This document shows positions 1 to 8,018 of a DNA stretch of 39,721 bases, piece after piece (the first letter of the stretch is position 1; every line of letters begins with the position of its first letter). The notes under the pieces are model-generated. The model was given only the letters and a program-made list of their open reading frames with translations, did not search any database and was not told the origin of the DNA. The translations under genes and the position numbers were made by a program. This stretch comes from an uncultured Eubacteriales bacterium. Lineage in GTDB: Bacteria; Bacillota; Clostridia; Peptostreptococcales; Anaerovoracaceae. The DNA is taken from positions 1-39,721 of the forward strand of contig UQOC01000018.1 of NCBI GenBank assembly GCA_900542565.1. Reading direction: 5' to 3'.

Positions 1-62
1 GAGTGAACTAAGCAGATACACTTAAAATCATCTGCAAATCTTATTATACGAGGAGCAAAAAA

Positions 63-320
63 ATGAACCCTAAGATTACAAAGCTCAAGGCTGAACGGGC
101 GAAAAACGATGAAAAGATCGCCGCCCTCCAGTCCCGCAACCGGGAGCTTGACGAGAGCATCGTCGAGCTGGAGAATACTGACATCATCGGCCTTGCCCGC
201 GCCACCGGCATGAGCATGGAGGAGCTGGCACAGTTCCTCACACAGCTCAAAAGGGGCGGCGCGCCCTTTATCACACCCAATACCAAGGAGGATACGGACT
301 ATGTGCATGAAGAAGAATAA
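63..320 (+). CDS. DUF4315 family ICE protein
   Basis: This is a small (85 aa), charged protein of the DUF4315 type, found in Tn1549/CTn-like conjugative elements just before the DUF4366 gene. The N-terminal 40 residues are rich in Lys, Glu, Ala and Arg with heptad-like spacing and probably form a coiled coil. The middle (IIGLARATGMSMEELAQFL) looks like a short helical segment. A good ribosome binding site, GAGGAG, lies 7 nt before the ATG. The 3' end overlaps the next gene by 20 nt in another frame, a sign of translational coupling. The molecular function is unknown. The family call rests on sequence pattern and on gene order. Confidence 0.8.
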   Translation: MNPKITKLKAERAKNDEKIAALQSRNRELDESIVELENTDIIGLARATGMSMEELAQFLTQLKRGGAPFITPNTKEDTDYVHEEE

Positions 321-1956
321 CAACCGGCTGCTGCGCGGAGTTGCCGCCGTCCTTTGCCTTGCCCTGATGTTCCTCACCATGTCCGGCATGGCCATGGCGA
401 CGGATACGGAGGACGCCCCGGCAGGCGGCGCGCCGGAAAGCACGCCGGAGATCGTGGAGGCCGAGCTTCCCGTCACGCCCGAAGAAACGCCGGAGCCCCC
501 TCCGGCAGAGCAAGGGCCGGACACACAGGAACCGGCTCCCGCGCCGACTGAAACGACGGAAACGCCGCAGCCGGAGGCGGAATACGCGCTGGACGCAGAT
601 GTTTCGGCAGGCTGGCATAACGCGCCGGTGACGGTAACAGTCCGCATCAGGGACAAAAACAACGCGGGCTGGCAGAGGGTAGAGGCGGCGCTGCGGAAAA
701 CCGCCGAAAGAACAGATCTGACGGAGCAGCTTGCCCACGACGGCCTCGCCCGCTACACGGTGCCGGACAACGGTATCGTGTTTTTCTTTGTCACCGACCC
801 CTACGGCACGGAGCATACGCTGACGCTGGAGCTGCGCTGCATAGACCTTGAAGCGCCGGTCCTTCGCGCAGGCGTCAGCGGTACGCTGCTGCGTGTGGAG
901 GCCGCCGACGCACTCTCCGGCATAGCCGGGGTCTATGTGAACGATGAGCTTTATACCACCCTGCAAAACGGCGAGTTCAGCGTCCGCATTGACAAAAACA
1001 CGCGGGATTCCCACTTTTACATCATGGGCGTGGACAATGCAGGCAACCGCACAAGCTATGTGGTGATCGCCAACCCCTTCTATGAAAAGGAAACGCCTGC
1101 GCCCAGCCCCACGCCGGAGCAGCACAGCACCCATTGTCCCGCGGACTGCGATTGCAGAAAGCAGTCCTCCGGCAATACCGGCAGCAACGGCAATACCGGA
1201 AGTAACGGCAGCAATACCGGTGCAGGAAAGCCCTCCAACGCCTCCGGCAGCACGGGAAAGCCCGCTGCGGTACAGACGCCCGCGGCCGCCGAGCCGGCAA
1301 AAACACAGGAGCCCGCCGGTACCGCCGCGCCTGTCGCCATTGAGAAAGGGACGGGCTTTTCCCAAAACGGCAGCGCCGTCACCCGCGACCTGCTCTACGA
1401 CAAGCACACCAACAAGCAGTTCATCGCGGTGGAAACCCGCAACGGTCATACCCTCTATCTGGTGATTGACTACGATAAGCCGCTGGACGAGGACGGCGAA
1501 CGGTATGAAACCTACTTCCTCAACCTTGTGGACGAGAGCGACCTGCTTGCACTCATCGACGAGGATTCCGCCCCCGTCTGCTCCTGCAAGGACAAGTGCG
1601 AGGCAGGTGCGGTCAACACCGCCTGCGCAGTCTGCAAGACCAATATGACGGAGTGCATGGGCAAGGAAAAGGCTACGGAAAAGACGCCGGAGCCCGACCC
1701 GACGCCGGATACGAGCGACAGCCCCGACAAGGACGGCGGCGAAAAGAAGTCCGGCAGCGGTCTTGTTGTGATTGTGCTGCTGCTCCTGATGGCGGGCGGC
1801 GGCGCGCTGTATTGGTTCAAGCTCCGTAAGAAGAAGCCCGACACAAAGGGACCTGTGGACTTGGACGATTACGACTACGGCGATGATGAGGACGAGGAAT
1901 ACGAAAACGAGGACGATGCGGACGAGCCGGAGGAAATGGAGGACGCGGATGCATGA
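301..1956 (+). CDS. DUF4366 (CD1107-type) ICE surface protein
   Basis: This 551-aa predicted exported membrane protein is of the DUF4366/CD1107 family, typical of the conjugation module of Tn1549-like ICEs. A signal peptide covers about residues 8-33 (hydrophobic core AAVLCLALMFLTMSGMAMA). A Pro/Glu/Thr-rich spacer, an Ig-like stretch (about 95-265), a Ser/Gly/Asn low-complexity linker (about 285-330) and a conserved domain with clustered cysteines (CSCKDKCEAG, CAVCKTNMTEC) follow. One C-terminal transmembrane helix (about 492-510, VVIVLLLLMAGGGALYWF) leads to a basic stop and a very acidic cytoplasmic tail. This layout suggests a cell-surface protein anchored by its C-terminus, possibly part of the mating channel or an adhesion factor. 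AGGAGG 9 nt upstream supports the ATG at 301; ATG 307 is the alternative. Confidence 0.82.
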   Translation: MCMKKNNNRLLRGVAAVLCLALMFLTMSGMAMATDTEDAPAGGAPESTPEIVEAELPVTPEETPEPPPAEQGPDTQEPAPAPTETTETPQPEAEYALDADVSAGWHNAPVTVTVRIRDKNNAGWQRVEAALRKTAERTDLTEQLAHDGLARYTVPDNGIVFFFVTDPYGTEHTLTLELRCIDLEAPVLRAGVSGTLLRVEAADALSGIAGVYVNDELYTTLQNGEFSVRIDKNTRDSHFYIMGVDNAGNRTSYVVIANPFYEKETPAPSPTPEQHSTHCPADCDCRKQSSGNTGSNGNTGSNGSNTGAGKPSNASGSTGKPAAVQTPAAAEPAKTQEPAGTAAPVAIEKGTGFSQNGSAVTRDLLYDKHTNKQFIAVETRNGHTLYLVIDYDKPLDEDGERYETYFLNLVDESDLLALIDEDSAPVCSCKDKCEAGAVNTACAVCKTNMTECMGKEKATEKTPEPDPTPDTSDSPDKDGGEKKSGSGLVVIVLLLLMAGGGALYWFKLRKKKPDTKGPVDLDDYDYGDDEDEEYENEDDADEPEEMEDADA

Positions 1957-2153
1957 CCCTTTTCACCAAAAACCCGCTGGAGCGGCTGATGATGCAGCGC
2001 CCCTATCCGGGAAAGGAGGAAACGCCGCGCACCCCTGCCCCGGAGGGGCATTTCTGCTGCGGCTGTTCCCGCTACGGCACCGTCTGCCTCCGTCCCTGCT
2101 ACCGTGACACCGATCTGCGGGAGAAGCTGCGGGCAAAAGCGCCGGAGCGTTAG
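1953..2153 (+). CDS. small Cys-containing ICE protein
   Basis: This 66-aa protein starts in an ATGA overlap with the stop of the DUF4366 gene, so it is probably translationally coupled to it. The C-terminal half carries CCGCSRYGTVCLRPCYR, with five cysteines that could bind a metal ion. Short proteins of this kind recur at the same place in Firmicute ICEs, but I know no function. There is no signal peptide or membrane segment. A predicted promoter starts just downstream, so this may be the last gene of its operon. Confidence 0.6.
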   Translation: MTLFTKNPLERLMMQRPYPGKEETPRTPAPEGHFCCGCSRYGTVCLRPCYRDTDLREKLRAKAPER

Positions 2154-2164
2154 GATCCCGACCC

Positions 2165-2193
2165 TTGCCGCCTTCTCCCACCGATGCTACAAT
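2165..2193 (+). promoter_or_regulatory. predicted sigma-A promoter
   Basis: TTGCCG (2165-2170), a 17-nt spacer and TACAAT (2188-2193) match the vegetative consensus well. It lies in the gap between the small Cys protein and the next ICE gene and would drive the gene at 2238. This is a sequence match only. Confidence 0.45.
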
Positions 2194-2237
2194 GTACCCA
2201 TGAAAGACAAAATGCAGCGGAAAAGGATGTGATACGG

Positions 2238-2540
2238 ATGCTGAGCTTTGAACGGGTGCTGGAGGCATTCAGGGAGCACCTTACAGAAGATACCGGCGTG
2301 GAGGTGGTGCCGACCCGGCACGGCTATACCTATCTCACATGGGATGACAGGCGTGAAAATTGGGACACCGCTGAGATTTGCCTCACGCCGGAGGCGCTGC
2401 TGGACAGGCTGACCGGCGCGGTGGAAAGCTATGAACAGTGCCGCCTTTTGGATGGAACACGGGACCCAACCGACGCCGAGCGCAAAGCCTTTGCCGAGGC
2501 TGCCGAGCGATACCGGAAGCGGTGCCTTGAACGGCCCTGA
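2238..2540 (+). CDS. uncharacterised ICE protein, 100 aa
   Basis: This acidic soluble protein begins MLSFERVLEAF. I chose this ATG because AAGGA lies 10 nt upstream and the sequence before it reads as promoter. An in-frame ATG at 2184 would overlap the predicted -10 element. The pattern (short N-terminal helix, then VEVVPTRHGYTYLTWDD, then a helical C-terminus with DPTDAERKAF) is one I associate with small accessory proteins between DUF4366 and topB in Clostridial ICEs. I cannot assign a function. A terminator-like hairpin follows, so it may be a single-gene transcription unit. Confidence 0.6.
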   Translation: MLSFERVLEAFREHLTEDTGVEVVPTRHGYTYLTWDDRRENWDTAEICLTPEALLDRLTGAVESYEQCRLLDGTRDPTDAERKAFAEAAERYRKRCLERP

Positions 2541-2569
2541 CCCACATACGATTAGAAAAAACAGACACG

Positions 2570-2596
2570 AAAAGCAGTCCTTCGGGGCTGCTTTTT
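2570..2596 (+). terminator. rho-independent terminator-like hairpin
   Basis: AGCAGTCC and GGGCTGCT pair around a TTCG tetraloop, with A-tract and T-tract on either side, and a run of five T follows. It sits between the 100-aa gene and topB, 20 nt before the topB start. It could end the upstream transcript or attenuate topB. Confidence 0.6.
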
Positions 2597-2616
2597 GCTA
2601 TGCAAAAAGGAGAAAA

Positions 2617-4683
2617 ATGAATATGACACACCATAAATTAGTGATCGCGGAAAAGCCTTCCGTCGCCCAGTCCATCGCCGCCGTGCTGGGCGCGACCAAA
2701 CGCAACGACGGCTATCTTTCGGGAAACGGCTACCTTGTAAGCTGGTGCTTCGGACATCTGGCGGAGCTGGCGGGCGCGGATGTGTACGATGAAAAGTACG
2801 CCAAGTGGCGCTACGACGATCTGCCCATCCTGCCCACAAGCTGGCGCTTTACGCTGAAAGCGGACAAAGCCAAACAGTTCGAGCTGCTGCGGGACCTCAT
2901 GCGCCGGGAGGACGTGACCGAGGTCATCAACGCCTGCGACGCAGGGCGCGAGGGCGAGCTGATCTTCCGCACCGTCTACTACATGGCGGGCTGCACGAAA
3001 ACCATGAAGCGGCTTTGGATCTCCTCCATGGAGGACGAGGCCATCCGAAAGGGCTTTGCGGACCTTCGTCCGGGACGGGAATACGACGGGCTGCATCAGT
3101 CCGCCCTCTGCCGCGCCCGCGCGGACTGGCTGGTGGGCATCAACGCCACGCGCCTGTTTTCCGTCCTTTACCACCGCACCTTGAATGTTGGGCGCGTCAT
3201 GACCCCTACGCTGGCGCTCATCGTCCAGCGGGAGGCGGAGATCGGGGCGTTCCGCCCGGAAGCCTTTTACACGGTAAATCTTCGCTGCGGCGATTTTGCC
3301 GCCGTGTCCGAAAAGTTCAAAGAGAAAGCGGAGGCGGACGCCCTCGCCGCCGCCTGCGCCGGTCAGCCGGTCACGGTCAAGGCGGTGCAGCGCACGGAGA
3401 AAACGGAGAAAGCGCCGCTGCTCTACGACCTGACCGCGCTCCAGCGGGAGGCCAACCGCACGTTGGGCTATACCGCACAGCAGACGCTCGACTACTTGCA
3501 GGCGCTCTATGAAAAGAAGCTCTGCACCTACCCCCGCACGGACAGCCGCTTCCTCACTGATGATCTGGAACCCTCCGTGCCGGAGCTTGTGACCGTTGCC
3601 GCCGCCATCTGCGAAACGGATGCGCCGGAGGGCGTGAACGCAAGACAGGTCTGCGACAGCCGCAAGGTCAGCGACCACCATGCCATTCTCCCCACCGCCA
3701 GCGCAGGCAAGGCGGATACCTCCGTCCTGCCGCTGGGCGAGCGCGAGATTTTGCGCCTTGTGGCAGGTCAGCTTCTCCGGGCGGTCAGTGACGCCCACCG
3801 CTATGCGGAAACCGCCGTTACGCTGGAATGCGGCGGCGCTGTATTCACCGTCAAGGGCAGAACCACCCTCGTTCCAGGCTGGAAGCAGTATCTCGCGCAG
3901 GAAAAGCAGGACGCCGCCTTGCCGGAGCTGTCGGAGGGGCAGGTGTTGGATTGCGCCGAAGCCGCCGTAAAGGAGGGCAAGACCACACCGCCCAGGCATT
4001 ATACGGAGGACACGCTGCTCTCCGCCATGGAGACTGCCGGAAAGGAAGATATGCCGGAAGAAGCGGAACGAAAGGGGTTGGGAACGCCCGCCACCCGCGC
4101 TGCCATCATCGAAAAGCTGGTAGCCACGGGCTTTGTGGAGCGCAAGCGGGCGAAGAAGGCCGTCAGCCTTGTGCCTGCCCATACCGGCGTTTCCCTCATC
4201 ACCGTGCTGCCGGAGCAGCTACAGTCCCCGCTTCTCACCGCCGAATGGGAATACCGCTTGCAGCAGGTGGAGCGCGGCGAGCTTTCCCCGGACGAGTTCA
4301 TGACCGGCATTGCGGAAATGCTCACGGAGCTGGTAAAAACCTACAAGGCCATCTCCGGCGCGGAGGTGCTGTTCCCCTCCGGCCGTGAGGTCATCGGCAA
4401 ATGCCCCCGTTGCGGCAGCGACGTGACCGAGAGCAAAAAGGGCTTCTTCTGCGAGAAAAACGACTGCCGCTTCGGGCTGTGGCGGGACAACAGGTTCTTT
4501 GCCGCCAAGCGTGCCGCTCTGACAAAAAAGGTCGCCGCCGCGCTGCTTGCAGACGGGCGGGTGAAGCTCACCGGCCTTTACTCCGAAAAGACAGGCGGCA
4601 CCTACGATGCCACCGCCGTGCTGGAGGATACCGGCGAGAGCGTCCGCTTCCGTTTGGAATTTGACAAGGGGGCGAGGACATGA
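2617..4683 (+). CDS. topB: DNA topoisomerase III (ICE-encoded)
   Basis: This 688-aa type IA topoisomerase is of the kind carried by Tn1549-like ICEs, where it probably resolves or relaxes DNA during transfer or circular replication. A TOPRIM domain begins at LVIAEKPSVAQSIA (Glu12), with the acidic motif DAGREGE at 108-114. The active-site tyrosine is Tyr305 in TYPRTDSRF. A C-terminal four-Cys zinc-finger-like module starts at CPRC (Cys596 and Cys599; then CEKNDC). The length fits plasmid and ICE TopB proteins. ATG 2617 is chosen because AGGAG lies just upstream. The reading frame stays open further upstream, but that part overlaps the preceding gene and its terminator. The stop overlaps the next start (ATGA). 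Confidence 0.95.
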   Translation: MNMTHHKLVIAEKPSVAQSIAAVLGATKRNDGYLSGNGYLVSWCFGHLAELAGADVYDEKYAKWRYDDLPILPTSWRFTLKADKAKQFELLRDLMRREDVTEVINACDAGREGELIFRTVYYMAGCTKTMKRLWISSMEDEAIRKGFADLRPGREYDGLHQSALCRARADWLVGINATRLFSVLYHRTLNVGRVMTPTLALIVQREAEIGAFRPEAFYTVNLRCGDFAAVSEKFKEKAEADALAAACAGQPVTVKAVQRTEKTEKAPLLYDLTALQREANRTLGYTAQQTLDYLQALYEKKLCTYPRTDSRFLTDDLEPSVPELVTVAAAICETDAPEGVNARQVCDSRKVSDHHAILPTASAGKADTSVLPLGEREILRLVAGQLLRAVSDAHRYAETAVTLECGGAVFTVKGRTTLVPGWKQYLAQEKQDAALPELSEGQVLDCAEAAVKEGKTTPPRHYTEDTLLSAMETAGKEDMPEEAERKGLGTPATRAAIIEKLVATGFVERKRAKKAVSLVPAHTGVSLITVLPEQLQSPLLTAEWEYRLQQVERGELSPDEFMTGIAEMLTELVKTYKAISGAEVLFPSGREVIGKCPRCGSDVTESKKGFFCEKNDCRFGLWRDNRFFAAKRAALTKKVAAALLADGRVKLTGLYSEKTGGTYDATAVLEDTGESVRFRLEFDKGART

Positions 4684-4982
4684 AGCTCTCCAAGCTGGAG
4701 CAGGAAAGTATCATCCTCTACAACGAGGAAGAATCCACCGCCAGCATCTACACCCACGACCCCAAGCTGAAGCGCAAGCTCAAGCGCCTTGCGGAGAAAT
4801 ACCCGGACAAGGTGTACCCGGATAAGGCCGTCCATGCCGGAGCGGTCAGCTACGCCGTGCCGAAAAGCTGCGTCAGCGTCCGGGAGCCGTTCAGCGACGA
4901 GCGGCGCAGGGCCGCCAGCGAACGCGCCAAAAACGCCGGATATACGCCGCCCGCAAGGAGTATATACTCCGAAAACGAATAA
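4680..4982 (+). CDS. uncharacterised ICE protein downstream of topB
   Basis: This 100-aa, Lys/Arg/Glu-rich protein starts in a 4-nt ATGA overlap with topB, so it is probably co-translated with it. Recognisable segments are an N-terminal LSKLEQESIILYNEEE, a Lys-rich helix (KLKRKLKRLAEKYPDKVYP), and VSYAVPKSCVSVREPFSDERR near the C-terminus. Similar proteins follow topB in other Clostridial ICEs. There is no membrane segment. The charge suggests a nucleic-acid or protein adaptor, but no function can be assigned. Confidence 0.65.
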   Translation: MKLSKLEQESIILYNEEESTASIYTHDPKLKRKLKRLAEKYPDKVYPDKAVHAGAVSYAVPKSCVSVREPFSDERRRAASERAKNAGYTPPARSIYSENE

Positions 4983-4988
4983 GAACCG

Positions 4989-5034
4989 AGCGCCCGCACA
5001 GGAAAGCCTACCCCTGCGCGGGCGCTGCCATTTT
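4989..5034 (+). terminator. strong GC-rich hairpin, probable terminator
   Basis: AGCGCCCGC pairs perfectly with GCGGGCGCT, and CAGG/CCTG extends the stem past one A/C mismatch around a 10-nt loop (4989-5026). Four T follow at 5031-5034. It begins just after the stop at 4982 and would end the topB transcript. The short T tract makes termination efficiency uncertain. Confidence 0.5.
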
Positions 5035-5070
5035 AGGGGTAAACAGCCCATGAAATGAAAGGAAGTGCCT

Positions 5071-5466
5071 ATGACACGAAAATCTCCGTATCCGACAAGA
5101 GCGGATTATCCGGCATTGATTGAAAATGCCAAGCCTGCGCTGCGCGAGCTGTTGGGCGCGGCCTCGTATGAACGGAGGATCGCCGTTCTCAACGAATGTT
5201 CTCTCGATGTGGTCAATGCCGTCTGCACGATCATGGTGCTGGGGCGGCACAGCCTCTATCTTCGCCGCAAAAAGCCCTTCAACGTGCCGGACGCGGTATT
5301 TGTCCGGTGGGCGGCGGACCTGTGGACGCTGCATGAGCAGGACAAGGCAGGCGACATCCGCTATCTCTGCGGAAAAACGGATTTACGGGAATATCTTTCG
5401 CGGGGGCTTCAGCTCCTGCGTATCGACCTGATGAAAGGAGGCAAAAATGCCAGAGAAGCCCGGTAA
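5071..5466 (+). CDS. uncharacterised ICE protein preceding the ArdC-like gene
   Basis: This 131-aa soluble, mostly helical protein starts MTRKSPYPTRADYP. ATG 5071 is preceded by AAAGGAAG at good spacing; a GTG six bases earlier lies inside that ribosome binding site. The middle contains VVNAVCTIMVLGRHSLYL and the C-terminus is basic. The 3' end overlaps the next gene by 20 nt in another frame, implying coupling to the ArdC-like gene. I do not recognise the family well enough to name it. Its conserved position suggests an accessory role in ICE maintenance or transfer. Confidence 0.6.
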   Translation: MTRKSPYPTRADYPALIENAKPALRELLGAASYERRIAVLNECSLDVVNAVCTIMVLGRHSLYLRRKKPFNVPDAVFVRWAADLWTLHEQDKAGDIRYLCGKTDLREYLSRGLQLLRIDLMKGGKNAREAR

Positions 5467-7648
5467 AAACAGAGAACAGCTCAAGGAGATCACCGACCGC
5501 ATCGAGGCGGGTATCCGCGACATCTTTGAATCCGGCGATATGGAAAAGTACCGCAATTACCTGCGAACCATGAGCCGGTTTCACAACTATTCCCTCAACA
5601 ATCAGGCGCTCATCCATTTGCAGCGCCCGGACGCCACACTTGTGGCGGGCTACAACCGCTGGCGGGACAAGTTCTCCCGCCATGTGCTGCGGGGCGAGAA
5701 GGGCATCACCATCATCGCGCCCACTCCATATAAGAAGAAAATCGAGCAGGAAAAGCTCGACCCAGACACCAGACTGCCCATTCTGGACGCGGACGGCAAG
5801 GTAATCACCGAGGAAAAGGAGATCGAGATCCCCATGTTCCGTCCGGTAAAGGTGTTCGACTACGCCCAGACGGACGGAAAGCCGCTGCCGGAGCGCGTGG
5901 CCAGCCCCGTCGCCAACCTGACCGGCAGCGTGGAAAATTATGAGGCGTTCATGGAGGCGTTGCGCCGTTCCTCTCCCGTGCCGGTGGAGTTCAAGCCGCT
6001 GCCTGCCGATATGGACGGCTATTTCAGCCCCAAATTCCAGAGCATCACGCTGCGGGAGGGTATGAGTGAGGTGCAGACGGTATCCGCCGCTGTCCATGAG
6101 ATCGCCCACGCCAAGCTCCACAACTACGGCTTGCAGCAGGCGGCGGAGCGCAAGGCCAAAAGCCGCAATACCGAGGAGGTGGAGGCCGAAAGCATCTCCT
6201 TCATGGTCTGCGCCTACTTCGGCATTGAAACCGGCGCGAACAGCTTCGGCTATGTGGCAACGTGGTCGAAAAACGCCGAGCTGCCGGAGTTCCGCGCCAG
6301 TCTGGACACCATCAGCAAGACCGCAAACGGCATCATCACCGACGTGGAAAAGCATTTCGCGGAGGTTTGCAAGGAGCGCGGCATCGAGCTTCCCAAGGAC
6401 ACGGAATATGAGCTTGTCACCATCCCGCCCTCCCGCGCCGACGCGCTGGCCTTTGCCGCCGACTACGCGGCGTTCCTGCGCCGGGGGCTGAACGTTCCCG
6501 ACAGCGCGGACAGACCAACGGCGGAGGCGGTGGCGGACCGGCTGCTTGCCGGTGAGGACGCAGAGCTGCGGAAGGAGCTGGAGGATTTCGTCAAGCTGGC
6601 AGACGAGATCGGCATCGACGACGGCTCCCATGGGCTTCTGGAACGCTTCAACGTCCTGTTCCGCAGGGAATGGCGGGCAAAGGAAGAACCGCAGCCGGAG
6701 GCTAAGGCGGAAATGGACGAAAAAATGACCGAGCTGCCGCCCCTGCCGGAGCTGGAGCAAGGCTATCCCATGCCGGATACAGCCGTCGGCTTTTTGGAAA
6801 TGTATCAGTACGGCTACACGGACGGCAATGCCATGCTGCCGCTGACAAAGGAGCGCGCCATGGAGCTGTTCATGCAGGACGTTCCCGTGTTCCTGCTCTA
6901 CGGCGACAACACCGAGGCCATGGCGCTGGACGCCGAGGACATTTCCTCCCACACCGGCGTGTTCGGCGTGGAGCGCGAGGAATGGGACGCGGTGCGCGGC
7001 GTTGTGACGCTGAGCGAACAGGCAGACACGGAAAAGCTGTTTCTGGAAAACCCGCAGGACGCTTTCCTCATCTATCAGATCCGGCGCGGCGGTGAATTGG
7101 ACGCTTACCGCTTCATGAACTATGACTACTTGCAGAGCAAGGGCGTCACGCCGGAGCGCGACGGCTACGACGCGATCTACACCGGCGGGCTTGCCGACTA
7201 TGGGGACAACAAAACCAATCTGGATATGATTTATCAGCGGTTCAACGTGGATCACCCTGCGGATTTCAAAGGACACAGCCTGTCGGTCAGCGACATCGTT
7301 GCCTTGAAGCAAAACGGCGTAGTATCCTGTCATTACGTTGACAGCATCGGCTTCCGGGAGCTTCCCAATTTCCTCAAGCCGGAGAACTATCTCAAAAATG
7401 CGGAGATGGCCATGGAGGACGACTACGGCATGATCGACGGCATCATCAACAACGGCCCTAAGCAGCCCACCGTGGCCGATTTGGAGGCACAGGTCAAGGC
7501 GGGCTTTTCCATCTCCCTGACGGAGCTGGCCGCGGCCTCCCACCGCGAACAGAAGAAGCCCTCCGTGCTGGAAAAGCTCAGGGAAAGGACGCCGGAGCAG
7601 GCGAAGAATAAAACAGCGCCCAAACGGAGCGCGGAAAGAGAGCTTTGA
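5447..7648 (+). CDS. ArdC-like ssDNA-binding/zincin, YodL and DUF4316 fusion
   Basis: This 733-aa multidomain ICE protein has three parts. Residues about 1-150 resemble the ArdC N-terminal ssDNA-binding domain (YRNYLRTMSRFHNYSLNNQ, LRGEKGITIIAP). Residues about 195-300 form a zincin-like metallopeptidase with HEIAHAKLH (His217, Glu218, His221) and a downstream acidic candidate ligand in EEVEAESISF. Residues about 445-520 look like a YodL domain, followed by a DUF4316-like C-terminal region (about 525-733). ArdC proteins are known as antirestriction factors that protect incoming single-stranded plasmid DNA; that role here is inference. It is coupled to the preceding gene by overlap and is followed after 1 nt by the TTRAP-like gene. 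Confidence 0.8.
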   Translation: MPEKPGKNREQLKEITDRIEAGIRDIFESGDMEKYRNYLRTMSRFHNYSLNNQALIHLQRPDATLVAGYNRWRDKFSRHVLRGEKGITIIAPTPYKKKIEQEKLDPDTRLPILDADGKVITEEKEIEIPMFRPVKVFDYAQTDGKPLPERVASPVANLTGSVENYEAFMEALRRSSPVPVEFKPLPADMDGYFSPKFQSITLREGMSEVQTVSAAVHEIAHAKLHNYGLQQAAERKAKSRNTEEVEAESISFMVCAYFGIETGANSFGYVATWSKNAELPEFRASLDTISKTANGIITDVEKHFAEVCKERGIELPKDTEYELVTIPPSRADALAFAADYAAFLRRGLNVPDSADRPTAEAVADRLLAGEDAELRKELEDFVKLADEIGIDDGSHGLLERFNVLFRREWRAKEEPQPEAKAEMDEKMTELPPLPELEQGYPMPDTAVGFLEMYQYGYTDGNAMLPLTKERAMELFMQDVPVFLLYGDNTEAMALDAEDISSHTGVFGVEREEWDAVRGVVTLSEQADTEKLFLENPQDAFLIYQIRRGGELDAYRFMNYDYLQSKGVTPERDGYDAIYTGGLADYGDNKTNLDMIYQRFNVDHPADFKGHSLSVSDIVALKQNGVVSCHYVDSIGFRELPNFLKPENYLKNAEMAMEDDYGMIDGIINNGPKQPTVADLEAQVKAGFSISLTELAAASHREQKKPSVLEKLRERTPEQAKNKTAPKRSAEREL

Positions 7649-7649
7649 T

Positions 7650-7874
7650 ATGAACGACAAGCATTTCACCCACGATGAAGTCAGCCTTATGAGCATCTAT
7701 AACGCGGCAGGCACCCGCGAGGGCCTGATCGCAGCCCTCACAGAAATGCGGGGGTATCTGGACGCGGAGGAGGCTGAGCTGCGGGAGCTGACGGACAGCG
7801 CCCTCGCAAAGCTGCGCGGCATTACCGACGCGGAGTACGCCGCCCTTGACCTGGCGCCGGATTTTGACCTCTGA
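7650..7874 (+). CDS. TTRAP-like transposon-transfer assisting protein
   Basis: This 74-aa acidic helical protein has the pattern of the TTRAP family of small ICE proteins: an N-terminal FTHDEVSLMSIYNAAGTREG, a central run of acidic and Leu residues, and LAKLRGITDAEYAALDL near the end. The start follows the previous stop by one base, so it is in the same operon. The family was proposed to assist transposon transfer on the basis of gene context; no biochemical role is established. There are no catalytic motifs. Confidence 0.68.
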   Translation: MNDKHFTHDEVSLMSIYNAAGTREGLIAALTEMRGYLDAEEAELRELTDSALAKLRGITDAEYAALDLAPDFDL

Positions 7875-7932
7875 GCAAAGCTGACTGTTTTACGGTCAAG
7901 AGCCGGAAAAATCGCAGATTCGCCGCTGGGAG

Positions 7933-7967
7933 CGCGCCGGACGAAGAATGTATCATCCGGCGCGTTT
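7933..7967 (+). terminator. terminator-like hairpin after the TTRAP-like gene
   Basis: CGCGCCGGA (7933-7941) pairs perfectly with TCCGGCGCG (7956-7964) around a 14-nt loop, followed by TTTCCTTT. It lies in the 144-nt gap before the next large gene and would end the ArdC/TTRAP transcript. The rest of the gap shows a ribosome binding site (8003-8010) and nothing else clear. Confidence 0.5.
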
Positions 7968-8018
7968 CCTTTGGAAAAATGAAAACCCCGATAAAACCAT
8001 GAGAGGAGGATTTTGCTT

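Noticed and set aside
5279..7696. An 805-codon open frame on the minus strand opposite the ArdC-like gene (and similar long antisense frames at 271-1449, 2638-4182 and 9174-10118)
   Set aside because: These are antisense shadows that follow from GC-rich codon use of the real plus-strand genes. They have no family motifs, and the plus-strand products are clearly recognisable.
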